The notes beneath the pieces were generated by a model, which saw nothing but the letters and a program-made list of their open reading frames with translations, was not told the origin of the DNA and did not search any database. Positions 1 through 8,521 of a stretch of 35,612 nucleotides of DNA are shown here, in pieces. The translations under genes and the position numbers were made by a program. Source of the stretch: Bacteroidota bacterium (GTDB lineage Bacteria > Bacteroidota > Bacteroidia > Chitinophagales > Chitinophagaceae); NCBI GenBank assembly GCA_023433345.1, contig JAEZDA010000069.1, positions 1 to 35,612 of the forward strand. Direction: 5' to 3'. The stretch's first letter is position 1. Every line of letters begins with the position of its first letter.

Positions 1-200
1 GTGTTCTGGCGGCTATAATTAATGAGCGAGTTTTCGATATTTCCTTCACGTAATTTCAACCTGCCATGGGGCGCGTTGAAGTAGGTATCAACTTGCTTGT
101 CCAGCCCGATGAATTTAGGCTCAAGGGTGAGAAGTTTCTTTTCATATTCATCTATACAATTCACCTTTGCTTTGAATTCAAAATTTTTCCGGTTCATCAT
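1..200 (-). CDS. CYTH domain protein (partial, C-terminus outside window)
   Basis: The minus strand reads from an ATG pair at 200/197 and runs off the left edge. The visible ~66 residues begin MMNRKNFEFKAKV and continue with a stretch containing DTYFNAPHGRLKLR. The E-x-K-x-K pattern near the N-terminus and the D-T-Y-F...G-R-L-K-L-R strand pair are typical of the CYTH (class IV adenylate cyclase/thiamine triphosphatase) tunnel fold, in which acidic and basic residues bind triphosphate and metal. The substrate cannot be told from this fragment. It starts 27 bases after the stop of the SRPBCC gene on the same strand, so it is probably the last visible gene of that run. Confidence 0.7.
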   Translation of the reverse strand, partial: MMNRKNFEFKAKVNCIDEYEKKLLTLEPKFIGLDKQVDTYFNAPHGRLKLREGNIENSLINYSRQN

Positions 201-227
201 TAAAAGTACTGTTGATTTTGCCGGCTG

Positions 228-686
228 TCAATTCCAGTTGTCAATTTTCAGATCGTGCGGAGAAGGGCGGCCCTTACGGGTTTCAACAAGTTTGCGAAGA
301 CTTAGCAGAAAAGTTGCCCATTTCATGCTGCAATGCGCCATGAATTCTACTTCTTCCTTCCAGTTATTATGTGAAAATAAAATGATCGTAACATCTTCTT
401 CGGGCTGAAGTTTAAATTGCACTTCAGTGCCGATCCATTCCTCCGGACCTTCCAAAAATTTCCATCTCACCAACTTATTCGTATCCATTTCATCCACGCG
501 CATCTTCATCATACCGATCTCCTTGCCTTCGATATTGTTGAAACGAACCTCTATAACTCCACCGGTTTGTGAAGAGCCGGAGGTTGATTCCGTCCACCAG
601 GCGGCCACACCTCCGACGGTTGAAATTGCCCTATAAACTGCTTCGGGAGAAGCCTTGATACCGATACGATGGATGATGTTTGCCAT
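228..686 (-). CDS. SRPBCC / AHSA1-like domain protein
   Basis: A 152-residue cytosolic protein without signal peptide. The N-terminus (MANIIHRIGIKASPEAVYRAI) and the following W-W-T-E-S segment match the START/SRPBCC helix-grip fold of the AHSA1 type (activator of Hsp90 ATPase homologue 1-like). The C-terminal helix (MAHCSMKWATFLLSLRKLVE) closes the hydrophobic pocket in such proteins. These proteins bind hydrophobic ligands or act as polyketide cyclase-like folds, and the ligand is unknown. It lies 21 bases downstream of the tiny membrane-protein gene on the same strand and is probably co-transcribed with the VOC gene further upstream. The family call is firm; the role is not known. Confidence 0.85.
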   Translation of the reverse strand: MANIIHRIGIKASPEAVYRAISTVGGVAAWWTESTSGSSQTGGVIEVRFNNIEGKEIGMMKMRVDEMDTNKLVRWKFLEGPEEWIGTEVQFKLQPEEDVTIILFSHNNWKEEVEFMAHCSMKWATFLLSLRKLVETRKGRPSPHDLKIDNWN

Positions 687-707
687 TTAGTGTTTTTTTT
701 GGAAGAA

Positions 708-923
708 TCAGATCAATTTGCTTCCTTTCAAAACTAAACATACACCGAGCGCGATTAACACTGTTCCTGATAATATTAATAGTAATTTATGCGGATTTTG
801 CAGCGGCTTGGAAACGACCGTTTCTTCTTTGTAAACTTTTTTGGGGAACAAGGCTTTGAAACAATAAACTCCTCCGAAGATGAAAATTGTTCCCAGGGCG
901 GCAAGGTAATTAATGCCTCTCAT
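708..923 (-). CDS. Small two-helix membrane protein (hypothetical)
   Basis: I place the start at the ATG at 923, which overlaps the TGA stop of the upstream VOC gene as ATGA. A longer in-frame extension back to 1019 would lie wholly inside the VOC gene and has a composition unlike a protein N-terminus. The 71-residue product has two hydrophobic segments (about residues 5-22 and 46-64) separated by a Lys-rich loop containing KKVYKEE, and ends with GSKLI. It is probably an inner-membrane hairpin protein. I do not recognise a family. The ATGA overlap indicates translational coupling with the VOC gene. Confidence 0.65.
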   Translation of the reverse strand: MRGINYLAALGTIFIFGGVYCFKALFPKKVYKEETVVSKPLQNPHKLLLILSGTVLIALGVCLVLKGSKLI

Positions 924-1408
924 TGCAGTGAATTTTGGATTTGCTCCAATGGATTTCGGGTTGCGGTAAGCTGCTCTGCGAGTCCCACCAAAATGCCCTC
1001 TGGCCCGCGAACATAACAAAGTTTATAGATGCCCTCATAATTCACCACTTCGCCTACAAGCCTTGCACCGATGTTCTGTAAGCGCGATAACGTGTCATCT
1101 ATATCGCTAACGGTGAACATTGCACGAAGATATCCCAGCGAATTTACGGGAGCATTGCGATGATCGGCGATCACCACAGGTTCAACGAACCTCGACAACT
1201 CAAGTCTGCTGTGGCCATCCGGGGTTACCATCATAGCGATCTCCACATTTTGATTTCCGAGGCCTGTTACTCTTCCAGCCCATTCGCCTTCGATGTTTGC
1301 CCGGCCTTCAAGCTTTAAACCAAGTTCTGTAAAGAACTCAATAGCATCATCAAGAGATTCTACCACGATGCCGATATTGTCCATTCGTAGCAACTTACTT
1401 TGCTTCAT
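920..1408 (-). CDS. VOC family (glyoxalase/bleomycin-resistance fold) protein
   Basis: The 162-residue protein has the paired beta-alpha-beta-beta-beta modules of the vicinal oxygen chelate superfamily. Module 1 opens with DNIGIVVESLDDAIEFF and ends with a strand containing RLELSRF. Module 2 contains AMFTVSDIDDTLSRL and ends with GPEGILVGLAEQL. Candidate metal ligands are Glu in RLELSR and Glu in GLAEQL. The first-module histidine seen in true glyoxalase I (usually HxxxxV) is replaced by Asn-Ile (MDNIGIVV), so the metal site may be altered or absent. Substrate is unknown. This is the first gene of the four-gene minus-strand run. An alternative start exists at residue 9 (MDNIG). Confidence 0.85.
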   Translation of the reverse strand: MKQSKLLRMDNIGIVVESLDDAIEFFTELGLKLEGRANIEGEWAGRVTGLGNQNVEIAMMVTPDGHSRLELSRFVEPVVIADHRNAPVNSLGYLRAMFTVSDIDDTLSRLQNIGARLVGEVVNYEGIYKLCYVRGPEGILVGLAEQLTATRNPLEQIQNSLQ

Positions 1409-1447
1409 GAGAATGAAGTTATAGCATTAAGGAACACCTGTTTAAAA

Positions 1448-1475
1448 TTACAAAAGGCAGTCTTTCAACTGCCTT
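1448..1475 (-). terminator. Intrinsic terminator
   Basis: AAGGCAGT (1454-1461) and ACTGCCTT (1468-1475) form a perfect 8-base stem with a 6-base loop. Read on the minus strand it is followed by TTTTG. It sits 20 bases after the stop of the propeller-like gene and most likely ends that transcript before the VOC gene. Confidence 0.75.
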
Positions 1476-1494
1476 CCCTTTTCAAAAGTTTGTT

Positions 1495-3063
1495 CTATTT
1501 AATTATGAAGCCCAAGCCCGAGCAGGCTGAACATGCCTGCTGAACGGCTACATTGGAAGTTGTTGTAGTAGTGATTTTCGTGTAGATCATTTTATCTGTT
1601 TTTTCCGTTGTTCGCTGCTGATAGCCAACCTGCGAACCGCCGCCGTTGCATTGGCTGCATTTGGTATTAGAAACTGCTTGTGCCACACGGTCTGAAAAAA
1701 ATTGTTCAGGCTTCGATACACTTTGCCTTTCCCAAACACCGTGACGGTTCTTTGTTAGGGCCTGGGCAAACCACTGGCCTGAATAACGATTGAATTCGTT
1801 CAGGATGTAATACCGGCCGCCGCTTTGAACCAGCATTCCTGCAGCAATGGAAAGTCGGGGAGGAGGAGGCGTGTAACTCTTTTGTTGATTAAGCTTTGCA
1901 AGATAGCTGTCATACGGCCGTATGAAACTTGTGGCTTTGTAAAGAAGTTTTCCCGTGTTCAGGTCCCATGTATAAGCCTCATTTTGATTTCCCTCCGGTG
2001 TATATTCGTTCGGCATAAGGAAAATTTTGGATGCCGCGACAGACACGAGCAGAACATTTTTCTTTCCATAATAAGAGCTTGAAAGCGGTGAGCCCGTTTC
2101 CTCCAGATTGATGGTTTTAAGGTGCACGAGTTTTCCGGATTGCATTTCAAATTCCAAAAGTTCATTCGTGCTCTCTTTCATCACGAAAATTCGCCCGGAT
2201 GAAGCTGTTCCCCAAACATTTTTTTCAGTTTTTGCTTCAAGCGTCGAATCTACGGCAGCCTTTCCTGTAGAGAGATCAACAAGAGTGAGTTGATTATCAC
2301 GGTATCCTTCGAATGCATTTCTGCGACCAACGCAAATCGCATAATCTCCGGCGTATCCCTGCACTCCGCTATAGGGCACGGTGAATGCAACAGACCTGCC
2401 ACCTTCCAGTGGAAGCGCGGTTAAAGCCGCATCATGCCACACAACAAATTTTCCGTTTGGCGTAACTGATTTTATATCGTTAAAGAATCTTCCATAGTGC
2501 TTGAAATAAACACCATCTTTAATGGTTTTCACAACCGCATTGGTTTTTGGGTCGACAATTTTCACATCCATAATGTCAAGCCCCAGTTCATCAGAATATT
2601 TAATCTTATTCGTTTTGTACTTTTCAGAAACAAGAAGGTTGCCATCGGGCATCGTGGCAATTACAAGATATTTATCCGGCCATTGCGTTTTTATTCCGTT
2701 TCCCGACAGGTCCGTCCAATAATTCACCACATGTTTCTTGAAAGGAACCCATCCTTCCGATCCCTTGTATCCGTCCAGTTTGATCCAGTTCTCCACCGCG
2801 GCAGAAAAGTCCGGCGTTAGTTTCAGCTTCGAAAGAATGATAGTGGAACGCCAGGTCATAGTTGTCAGATCAAGGATCGCCACCCATCTTTTTTCTTCTT
2901 CAGTAAGATTAGACATTGCCATACTTTTTCCGTCGGGCGAGAGTTGGAAAGCCGGGAATGGATTTCGCGTGGACCAGTCAACCATCTTCGGTTGAGAAAA
3001 GAGGCTTGGGGAAATCAACAAGGTAAATGAGAAGGCAAAGCCTAAAAATGATCTGCTTGGCAT
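1495..3063 (-). CDS. Secreted beta-propeller-like protein with C-terminal DnaJ-type zinc cluster
   Basis: I chose the ATG at 3063 because it gives a clear signal peptide (MPSRSFLGFAFSFTLLISPS, cleavage near LFSQ). The open frame extends 48 codons further upstream with no sign of a better start. The 522-residue product contains repeated strands of the form FQLSPDGKSMAMSN, TPNGKFVVWHD and LTLVDLSTGKAAV, as in WD40/YVTN-type propellers. The last ~55 residues hold two CxxCxGxG-like motifs, CSQCNGGG near residue 469 and CSACSGLG near 511, as in the DnaJ zinc finger, separated by a Thr-rich linker. It is presumably exported. It is transcribed divergently from the T9SS protein. No enzymatic role is visible. 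Confidence 0.75.
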   Translation of the reverse strand: MPSRSFLGFAFSFTLLISPSLFSQPKMVDWSTRNPFPAFQLSPDGKSMAMSNLTEEEKRWVAILDLTTMTWRSTIILSKLKLTPDFSAAVENWIKLDGYKGSEGWVPFKKHVVNYWTDLSGNGIKTQWPDKYLVIATMPDGNLLVSEKYKTNKIKYSDELGLDIMDVKIVDPKTNAVVKTIKDGVYFKHYGRFFNDIKSVTPNGKFVVWHDAALTALPLEGGRSVAFTVPYSGVQGYAGDYAICVGRRNAFEGYRDNQLTLVDLSTGKAAVDSTLEAKTEKNVWGTASSGRIFVMKESTNELLEFEMQSGKLVHLKTINLEETGSPLSSSYYGKKNVLLVSVAASKIFLMPNEYTPEGNQNEAYTWDLNTGKLLYKATSFIRPYDSYLAKLNQQKSYTPPPPRLSIAAGMLVQSGGRYYILNEFNRYSGQWFAQALTKNRHGVWERQSVSKPEQFFSDRVAQAVSNTKCSQCNGGGSQVGYQQRTTEKTDKMIYTKITTTTTSNVAVQQACSACSGLGFIIK

Positions 3064-3217
3064 AGAGAAGTTTAAGGAGATAAACGGTCGCGGGAAATAT
3101 TTATTTGAAATAATATAAAAAAATCTCATACTCCAAATTGTAAACAGGAAAATTGAAAAGCATGGATATATATCAGAAAAGTTTATATTTATCTCACATG
3201 CTGCCAAAACTTTTTAG

Positions 3218-6200
3218 ATGAAACGAATCGCATTTTTCATTTTACTGCTTTGTTACGGTTCATCGGTTAAGGCGGCAGATTACTACTGGGTGGGTAATGG
3301 CGGTAACTGGTCTGACCTTTCCCACTGGGCAACAACATCAGGAGGTACAATTCTTCATACACAATTGCCCACGGCCGACGATGATGTTTATTTCGATGCA
3401 AATTCATTTTCATTAGCGGGGCAGCAGGTTGTAGTAGATGTTACAGATGCTTACAGCCGTAACCTAAGTTTTGCAGGAGTTTTGCATCAACCCGATATTG
3501 CCTGCCCGACGACGGCTTTGTATAGACTCAATATTTATGGCTCCCTTACACTCGAGGCCGGTGTGACGATAAGTTTTACAGGAGTTATATTTTTTGAATC
3601 AACACAGCCGGGCCGCACCATAACCAGCGCAGGTGTGCTTTTGCCCACAATAAGCTTTTCAGGAGTGGGAGGTGAGTGGACTTTGCAGGATACCTTTAAT
3701 TGTGCCAGCCTAGGAATGGTGGCAGGAACTTTAAACACCAATGGCCAAACGGTAAACAGTTCCTCATTGCATTCTGGTGGAATCTACCAACCTGTTCTTA
3801 ACCTGGGTTCAACCATCCTAAACTTATCGGCCTGGTCAGCATGGAGCAGTGTCAATTCTACGCTAACTATTAATGGCGGAACCTCTGTTATTAACTGCAC
3901 GGCAGACGATGCTCAGTTTCGAATGAATTTTGATACGGCGCACAGGATTTTCAACGAGATCAATTTTTTGGGATCAGGAAATCCGGGGATAAGTGGTTAC
4001 ATGAATGTTAACAAGCTGAGGTTCGTAAACGACGGGTCAATGAACTGCACAGGTTTTTATAGCCGGGTTGATCTTGAGAAAAATGGATTCATCAGGCAGG
4101 CGGGCAGAATCGAAGACCTTTATTTTAAACCCGGGTTCATTTACCAGATTGGATCCCTATATGTGAATGGAACCTTACACGCAAAGGGCACCTGCGATTC
4201 GTTCCTTTCCATCCGCCCGTATGGAAATGCCAATACCGGCCAGATTTTTCTCAACACCCCCTTACACTTAGAATATGTAGACATGAAGGGAATTTCTGCC
4301 ATCGGTACAGGGCCGTTTACAGTAACTAAATCTCCTCTGTTTTGCTGTGCACCGCTCGCTGCCACAACAGGGTGGGTATATGTACCGAATCCCGAAAGTA
4401 TGTATTGGATCGGCGGTTCCGGCAACTGGAATGATGTGAATCACTGGTCGTATACCAGCGGTGGCGCTCCTGCAGGTTGCAAACCGATGCCTGATACAAA
4501 GGTTTACTTTGATGCAAATTCATTTAACGGCCCGGGCCAGTTTGTGAATATCGACACCACTGCTTTTTGTGCAGGTATGGATTGGACGGGAGTGACCAAT
4601 ATGCCGACTTTTATTATGCCCCGTCAACGAACTATTTATATTTTTGGGTCACTTACATTATCACGATCGATGAATGTGGATGCGCCCGGTTTCCTCAGAC
4701 TAAGCGCGCTTTCGGGAAGTCATACGTTGACAACCCATGGAAGAATTCTTGGCAGGATTGTAATTGATGGAGGACCAACCGGGGCAGGTGAATGGTCATT
4801 GCAGGATTCACTAAAAACAAACAGTTCCATTTCCATATCGAGCGGAGTATTCAATACATTGGACCAGGTTGTAGAGGCAGATCATGTTGAAATTATAGGC
4901 TTTTATGTTCCAACAACATTAAACCTTGGGGCATCTGTGATTAACATTTCCGGCAGATTCGGATGGCACTTTCTAGTGGGCAATCTCCTTCGCTTAAATG
5001 CCGGCACTACCACGATAAACTTTTTAAAAGATACAACATCGCTGACTCACACCGAATTTATATCCACTTCTACTTTAACCTTTTATGATGTCAATTTTAA
5101 GGGGGTAGGACACGGAGGGATTGGCGGACGCCTGAATTTTCACAATGTCAATTTTAATGGAGCCGGAGGGATTGGAGCCCCGGGAATACGTGAATACAAT
5201 GATGTTGTTTTTAAGAAGGGCGGCGATATTCGCACTTCTACCAAAATTCGTAACCTGGATTTTACAGCAGGGCACAACTATACTTTCCAATCCCAATCAA
5301 CGCACAATATCTCAGGCAGATGGAAATTAAACGGGACCTGTACAGATAGTATTTTCCTTTCTACCTCCATTCCTGGTTCATCGGCAACCATCAGGAAGGC
5401 TGCGGATTCGGTGCATGGATATTATCTTGATGTGCGAAACCTGAATGCATCCGGCGGTGCAGCTTTCATGGCTTATAATTCTGCTGACCGCGGGGGAAAT
5501 ACGGGGTGGAATTTTGCTCCCGCACCCATGTTCGGTGATCCGGGTTTGATAAACGGTCCACAAAATGTTTGTGAAGGCGCATCGGGACTTGTATTTCACA
5601 CCTCTCCTGCAACCAACGTTGCTTCTTATGTATGGAGCGTGCCGCCAGGATCCACGATTATGAGCGGGCAGGGAGACACCTTAATCGTTGTGGATGTGGG
5701 AACGGCAACCTCCGGCAACATTACCGTTCAAACTTCAGACGGCTGTGAAATAAGCGATTCAACAAGCGTGTTGTTGTTGGAAGTAAAACGGCGTTTAACC
5801 CCTGCCGTTACCCTCCGGTTGAATGGTGGCAATTTGGTTTGTCCGAATGAACTTGTACGTTTTATTGCAGATACTTCCGGTATTGGCTCCGGGGAGGTTG
5901 AATACAGGTTTTTGATCAATGGAAATGTGCAACAGTCGGGGCCAAGTGCCGTATTTGAATTAACTATTATAGATGGCGATGAGGTCAGTTGCGAAATATT
6001 AGTAACAGGAAGCGAATGCTATCAACAAACCAGCGCAACGTCAAACAGCATCGTCATGAGAACAGACCCTGCCGCGCAAACCGTACAGGTGAATGCAGGT
6101 AATGATGTAGCAATCGTAGCCGGTGAATCGATACAGTTAAATGCAACTGGTGATGTTGGCACATATCTGTGGACTCCCGCCACAGCACTTAGCTCCGTGA

Positions 6201-6586
6201 GTATTCTTAATCCCATCGCTTCGCCATTGGTTTCTACACAATACACTTTAACCGTTACCTCGCCAAACGGTTGTTATGCAAGTGATGATGTTTTTGTGGA
6301 AGTAAGTTCGAACTGTGACCTAGCTCCAATGAATGCTTTTTCGCCGAACGATGACGGAATGAATGATAAATGGATAGTACACAGCGGAAGTTGTATCGAT
6401 TATCCCGCAGTTTCAGTATACAACCGTTATGGTAGTTTGGTATACCAGTCGCGTCTATATCAAAATGATTGGAATGGATCCTACAAAGGAAAACCTTTGC
6501 CTGACGGAACTTATTACGCAGTGATCACATACAAGGTGAATGGGAGGATGGCCATCAAAAAAACTGACCTGACAATTTTAAGATAG
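3218..6586 (+). CDS. Large T9SS-exported protein with duplicated modules and gliding-type (CHU_C) C-terminal domain
   Basis: A 1122-residue protein with a signal peptide (MKRIAFFILLLCYGSSVKAA). Two ~370-residue modules start with YYWVGNGGNWSDLSHW (about residue 23) and MYWIGGSGNWNDVNHW (about residue 394), each followed by V-Y-F-D-A-N-S-F. They look like an internal duplication of beta-helix-like repeats. Three Ig/PKD-like segments follow from about residue 785 to 1030. The last ~90 residues (CDLAPMNAFSPNDDGMNDKW, then SVYNRYGSLVYQ and W-N-G-S-Y-K-G-K-P-L-P-D-G-T-Y-Y) are the type B sorting domain (TIGR04131, gliding motility-associated), which directs export through the type IX system and surface attachment. 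It is probably a surface adhesin or matrix protein; the ligand is unknown. Confidence 0.9.
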   Translation: MKRIAFFILLLCYGSSVKAADYYWVGNGGNWSDLSHWATTSGGTILHTQLPTADDDVYFDANSFSLAGQQVVVDVTDAYSRNLSFAGVLHQPDIACPTTALYRLNIYGSLTLEAGVTISFTGVIFFESTQPGRTITSAGVLLPTISFSGVGGEWTLQDTFNCASLGMVAGTLNTNGQTVNSSSLHSGGIYQPVLNLGSTILNLSAWSAWSSVNSTLTINGGTSVINCTADDAQFRMNFDTAHRIFNEINFLGSGNPGISGYMNVNKLRFVNDGSMNCTGFYSRVDLEKNGFIRQAGRIEDLYFKPGFIYQIGSLYVNGTLHAKGTCDSFLSIRPYGNANTGQIFLNTPLHLEYVDMKGISAIGTGPFTVTKSPLFCCAPLAATTGWVYVPNPESMYWIGGSGNWNDVNHWSYTSGGAPAGCKPMPDTKVYFDANSFNGPGQFVNIDTTAFCAGMDWTGVTNMPTFIMPRQRTIYIFGSLTLSRSMNVDAPGFLRLSALSGSHTLTTHGRILGRIVIDGGPTGAGEWSLQDSLKTNSSISISSGVFNTLDQVVEADHVEIIGFYVPTTLNLGASVINISGRFGWHFLVGNLLRLNAGTTTINFLKDTTSLTHTEFISTSTLTFYDVNFKGVGHGGIGGRLNFHNVNFNGAGGIGAPGIREYNDVVFKKGGDIRTSTKIRNLDFTAGHNYTFQSQSTHNISGRWKLNGTCTDSIFLSTSIPGSSATIRKAADSVHGYYLDVRNLNASGGAAFMAYNSADRGGNTGWNFAPAPMFGDPGLINGPQNVCEGASGLVFHTSPATNVASYVWSVPPGSTIMSGQGDTLIVVDVGTATSGNITVQTSDGCEISDSTSVLLLEVKRRLTPAVTLRLNGGNLVCPNELVRFIADTSGIGSGEVEYRFLINGNVQQSGPSAVFELTIIDGDEVSCEILVTGSECYQQTSATSNSIVMRTDPAAQTVQVNAGNDVAIVAGESIQLNATGDVGTYLWTPATALSSVSILNPIASPLVSTQYTLTVTSPNGCYASDDVFVEVSSNCDLAPMNAFSPNDDGMNDKWIVHSGSCIDYPAVSVYNRYGSLVYQSRLYQNDWNGSYKGKPLPDGTYYAVITYKVNGRMAIKKTDLTILR

Positions 6587-6601
6587 ATGTGGGCAGGGTG
6601 C

Positions 6602-8239
6602 TCAGTTTTGCTTTTCGCTTTTCACATAATAGTTTTCATCAACTTTTACTATCCTGCCTTTCCATTTGATGTCCTTCCAGGTTTTGAACGTGGGGTGGAT
6701 GCGAACTGTTTTCTTTCCATCCGAAACATCGACGGGCATATCAAACCCATCTACGCAGTTGTTCCAACGGTAAAGAAGTTTTTTACCTGAAAATTTATAT
6801 TCAAAAACCGGCACCTGCGTGGTTTTAAGGTATTGGTTAAAAATTCCCTGCAACCTGAGCCCCGTAGCCAACTCCATGAATTCTCGTATATCCGTTTCCG
6901 TTACTGTTTGGTGGTAAAATGTCTTATTCATTTCTCTCAGCATCGTGCGGAACTTGTTATCGTCATTCAACACCTGCCGTATTGTATGCAACATCGCTGC
7001 GCCTTTATAATACATATCTCCACTGCCTTCAGTGTTCACACCGTAGGGGCCGGTTATGGGAACATCATTTGCGATCTTGCTCTTGGTTCCACGCGTGTAT
7101 CTTCCCGCGGCTTCCTTACCGAAATGATATTCCATGAACAGCGCCTCACTGTAATGCGTAAACCCTTCGTGGATCCACATATCGGCGATATCTATCGCGG
7201 TGATGTTATTTCCAAACCATTCATGTCCGGCTTCATGCACTACAATGAAATCCCATTTTAATCCTTCGCCCGTTCCGCTCAGGTCGCTGCCGTAAAAGCC
7301 ATTCTGGTAATTATTTCCATAAGCGATGGCGCTTTGATGTTCCATGCCGAGATGCGAGGTTTCCACTAGTTTAAAACCATCGGCATAAAATGGGTACGGA
7401 CCGAACCAATGTTCAAAAGCTTTGAGCATTCTTGGTACTTCCGTGAATTGCCGTTTGGCGCGGTTAAGGTTGTAATCGAGCACCCAATAATCAAGGTCAA
7501 GTTTCCCATTTTCTCCATGGTAAGTTTCGCCGAAATGCACATATTTTCCGATGTAAGGAGCAATGTTGTAGTTGTTGATGGGGTTCACCACCTGCCAGGA
7601 ACTGACCGTGCGGTTTTCGGGTAGGCTTTCCCGTGAGATGAGTCTGCCATTACCTATTCCCTGCAATGAATCGGGCGTAATAATTCTAATGACCGCGCCT
7701 TTATCGGGTTCGTCTCCCTGCCAATCTTTGCACGGATACCAGCTACTGGCACCGAATCCCTGGCAGGCCACTGTCGCCCACGGCCGGCCGAGTGAATCTT
7801 TCTTCCACACCCATCCGCCATCCCATGGTGCTTTTTTCGATTCTCTTGGTTTGCCGTGAAAGTAAAGCGTGATCCGGTTTGTATCAGGTTTCATTTTAAA
7901 CATAGCATTGCTGTCTCTCAGCATCAGCCAATACACATTGCCTTCACGACGGAAGGAAAGTTGCGCATCATAATTCAAAGCAGAGTCCAGGACCATTGGT
8001 TCCATCAGGTCGATCTGCATCAGTTTCGCACCATTATCGAAAAAGGTGATAATGTTCTTTCCCTTCAGCGTCTTGTTGACAAGATCAGGTTCAATGGTGA
8101 GGTCGTAGTGCATCACATCCCACCTTTCACGGAAGGGGCCGTTTGAACCGCGGAGAGTGTCAGCCTGAGTAAAGGTTTTTTGAGCACGAATGTTGGCGGT
8201 TATCAATAGAGAAAAAATCGCGAGAAGGAATATCTTCAT
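6602..8239 (-). CDS. M1 family metallopeptidase (aminopeptidase N-like), secreted
   Basis: A 545-residue protein with a signal peptide (MKIFLLAIFSLLITANIRAQ). The gluzincin site is intact: HEAGH (about residue 330) with the third zinc ligand Glu in WIHEGF 18 residues later. The substrate-anchoring loop appears as LGMEHQSAIAYGN, a variant of the GxMEN motif with His in place of Asn. The N-terminal half is the beta-sandwich typical of M1 enzymes. The large C-terminal helical domain of E. coli PepN is missing, which is usual for the short Bacteroidota members. It likely removes N-terminal residues from peptides in the periplasm. It converges on the T9SS protein gene with 15 bases between stops. 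Confidence 0.92.
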   Translation of the reverse strand: MKIFLLAIFSLLITANIRAQKTFTQADTLRGSNGPFRERWDVMHYDLTIEPDLVNKTLKGKNIITFFDNGAKLMQIDLMEPMVLDSALNYDAQLSFRREGNVYWLMLRDSNAMFKMKPDTNRITLYFHGKPRESKKAPWDGGWVWKKDSLGRPWATVACQGFGASSWYPCKDWQGDEPDKGAVIRIITPDSLQGIGNGRLISRESLPENRTVSSWQVVNPINNYNIAPYIGKYVHFGETYHGENGKLDLDYWVLDYNLNRAKRQFTEVPRMLKAFEHWFGPYPFYADGFKLVETSHLGMEHQSAIAYGNNYQNGFYGSDLSGTGEGLKWDFIVVHEAGHEWFGNNITAIDIADMWIHEGFTHYSEALFMEYHFGKEAAGRYTRGTKSKIANDVPITGPYGVNTEGSGDMYYKGAAMLHTIRQVLNDDNKFRTMLREMNKTFYHQTVTETDIREFMELATGLRLQGIFNQYLKTTQVPVFEYKFSGKKLLYRWNNCVDGFDMPVDVSDGKKTVRIHPTFKTWKDIKWKGRIVKVDENYYVKSEKQN

Positions 8240-8384
8240 TTGTCGATGAATTATGGTCTAAATTTAAATACTATTCGCTTGGTTTAGAAAGAGTGGGACA
8301 GATGGTAGACACCCAATTAGAGATCTGTAGTATAAAAAGTGATACACCGCCCGGCACTACTTTGTACAAATGTTGAGAAAAGCT

Positions 8385-8480
8385 GCCCGCCCGCCGGCCG
8401 TAATGGGCGGGCGTAAAGGCCTTTTTTGGTTCCTTTTTGGGCCAGCAAAAAGGAACCGTTGATGCTGTTGCAGCATCAAC
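8385..8480. repeat. Cluster of three consecutive palindromes (REP-like)
   Basis: Three perfect inverted repeats lie side by side in the 282-base gap before the solute-binding protein gene. GCCCGCCC (8385-8392) pairs with GGGCGGGC (8405-8412). GGTTCCTTTTTG (8428-8439) pairs with CAAAAAGGAACC (8446-8457) around a 6-base loop. GTTGATGCTG (8458-8467) pairs with CAGCATCAAC (8471-8480) around TTG. The second and third abut with no base between. No T-tract follows, so they are not simple terminators. The remainder of 8240-8521 shows nothing else I can name. Confidence 0.75.
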
Positions 8481-8521
8481 GCATATTGAATAAATTGGGA
8501 TCAGGAAACACTTTAGAAACA

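Noticed and set aside
6833..7261. Plus-strand frame of 142 codons opposite the M1 peptidase
   Set aside because: It lies over the zinc-binding core of the peptidase, and its translation looks like an antisense shadow.
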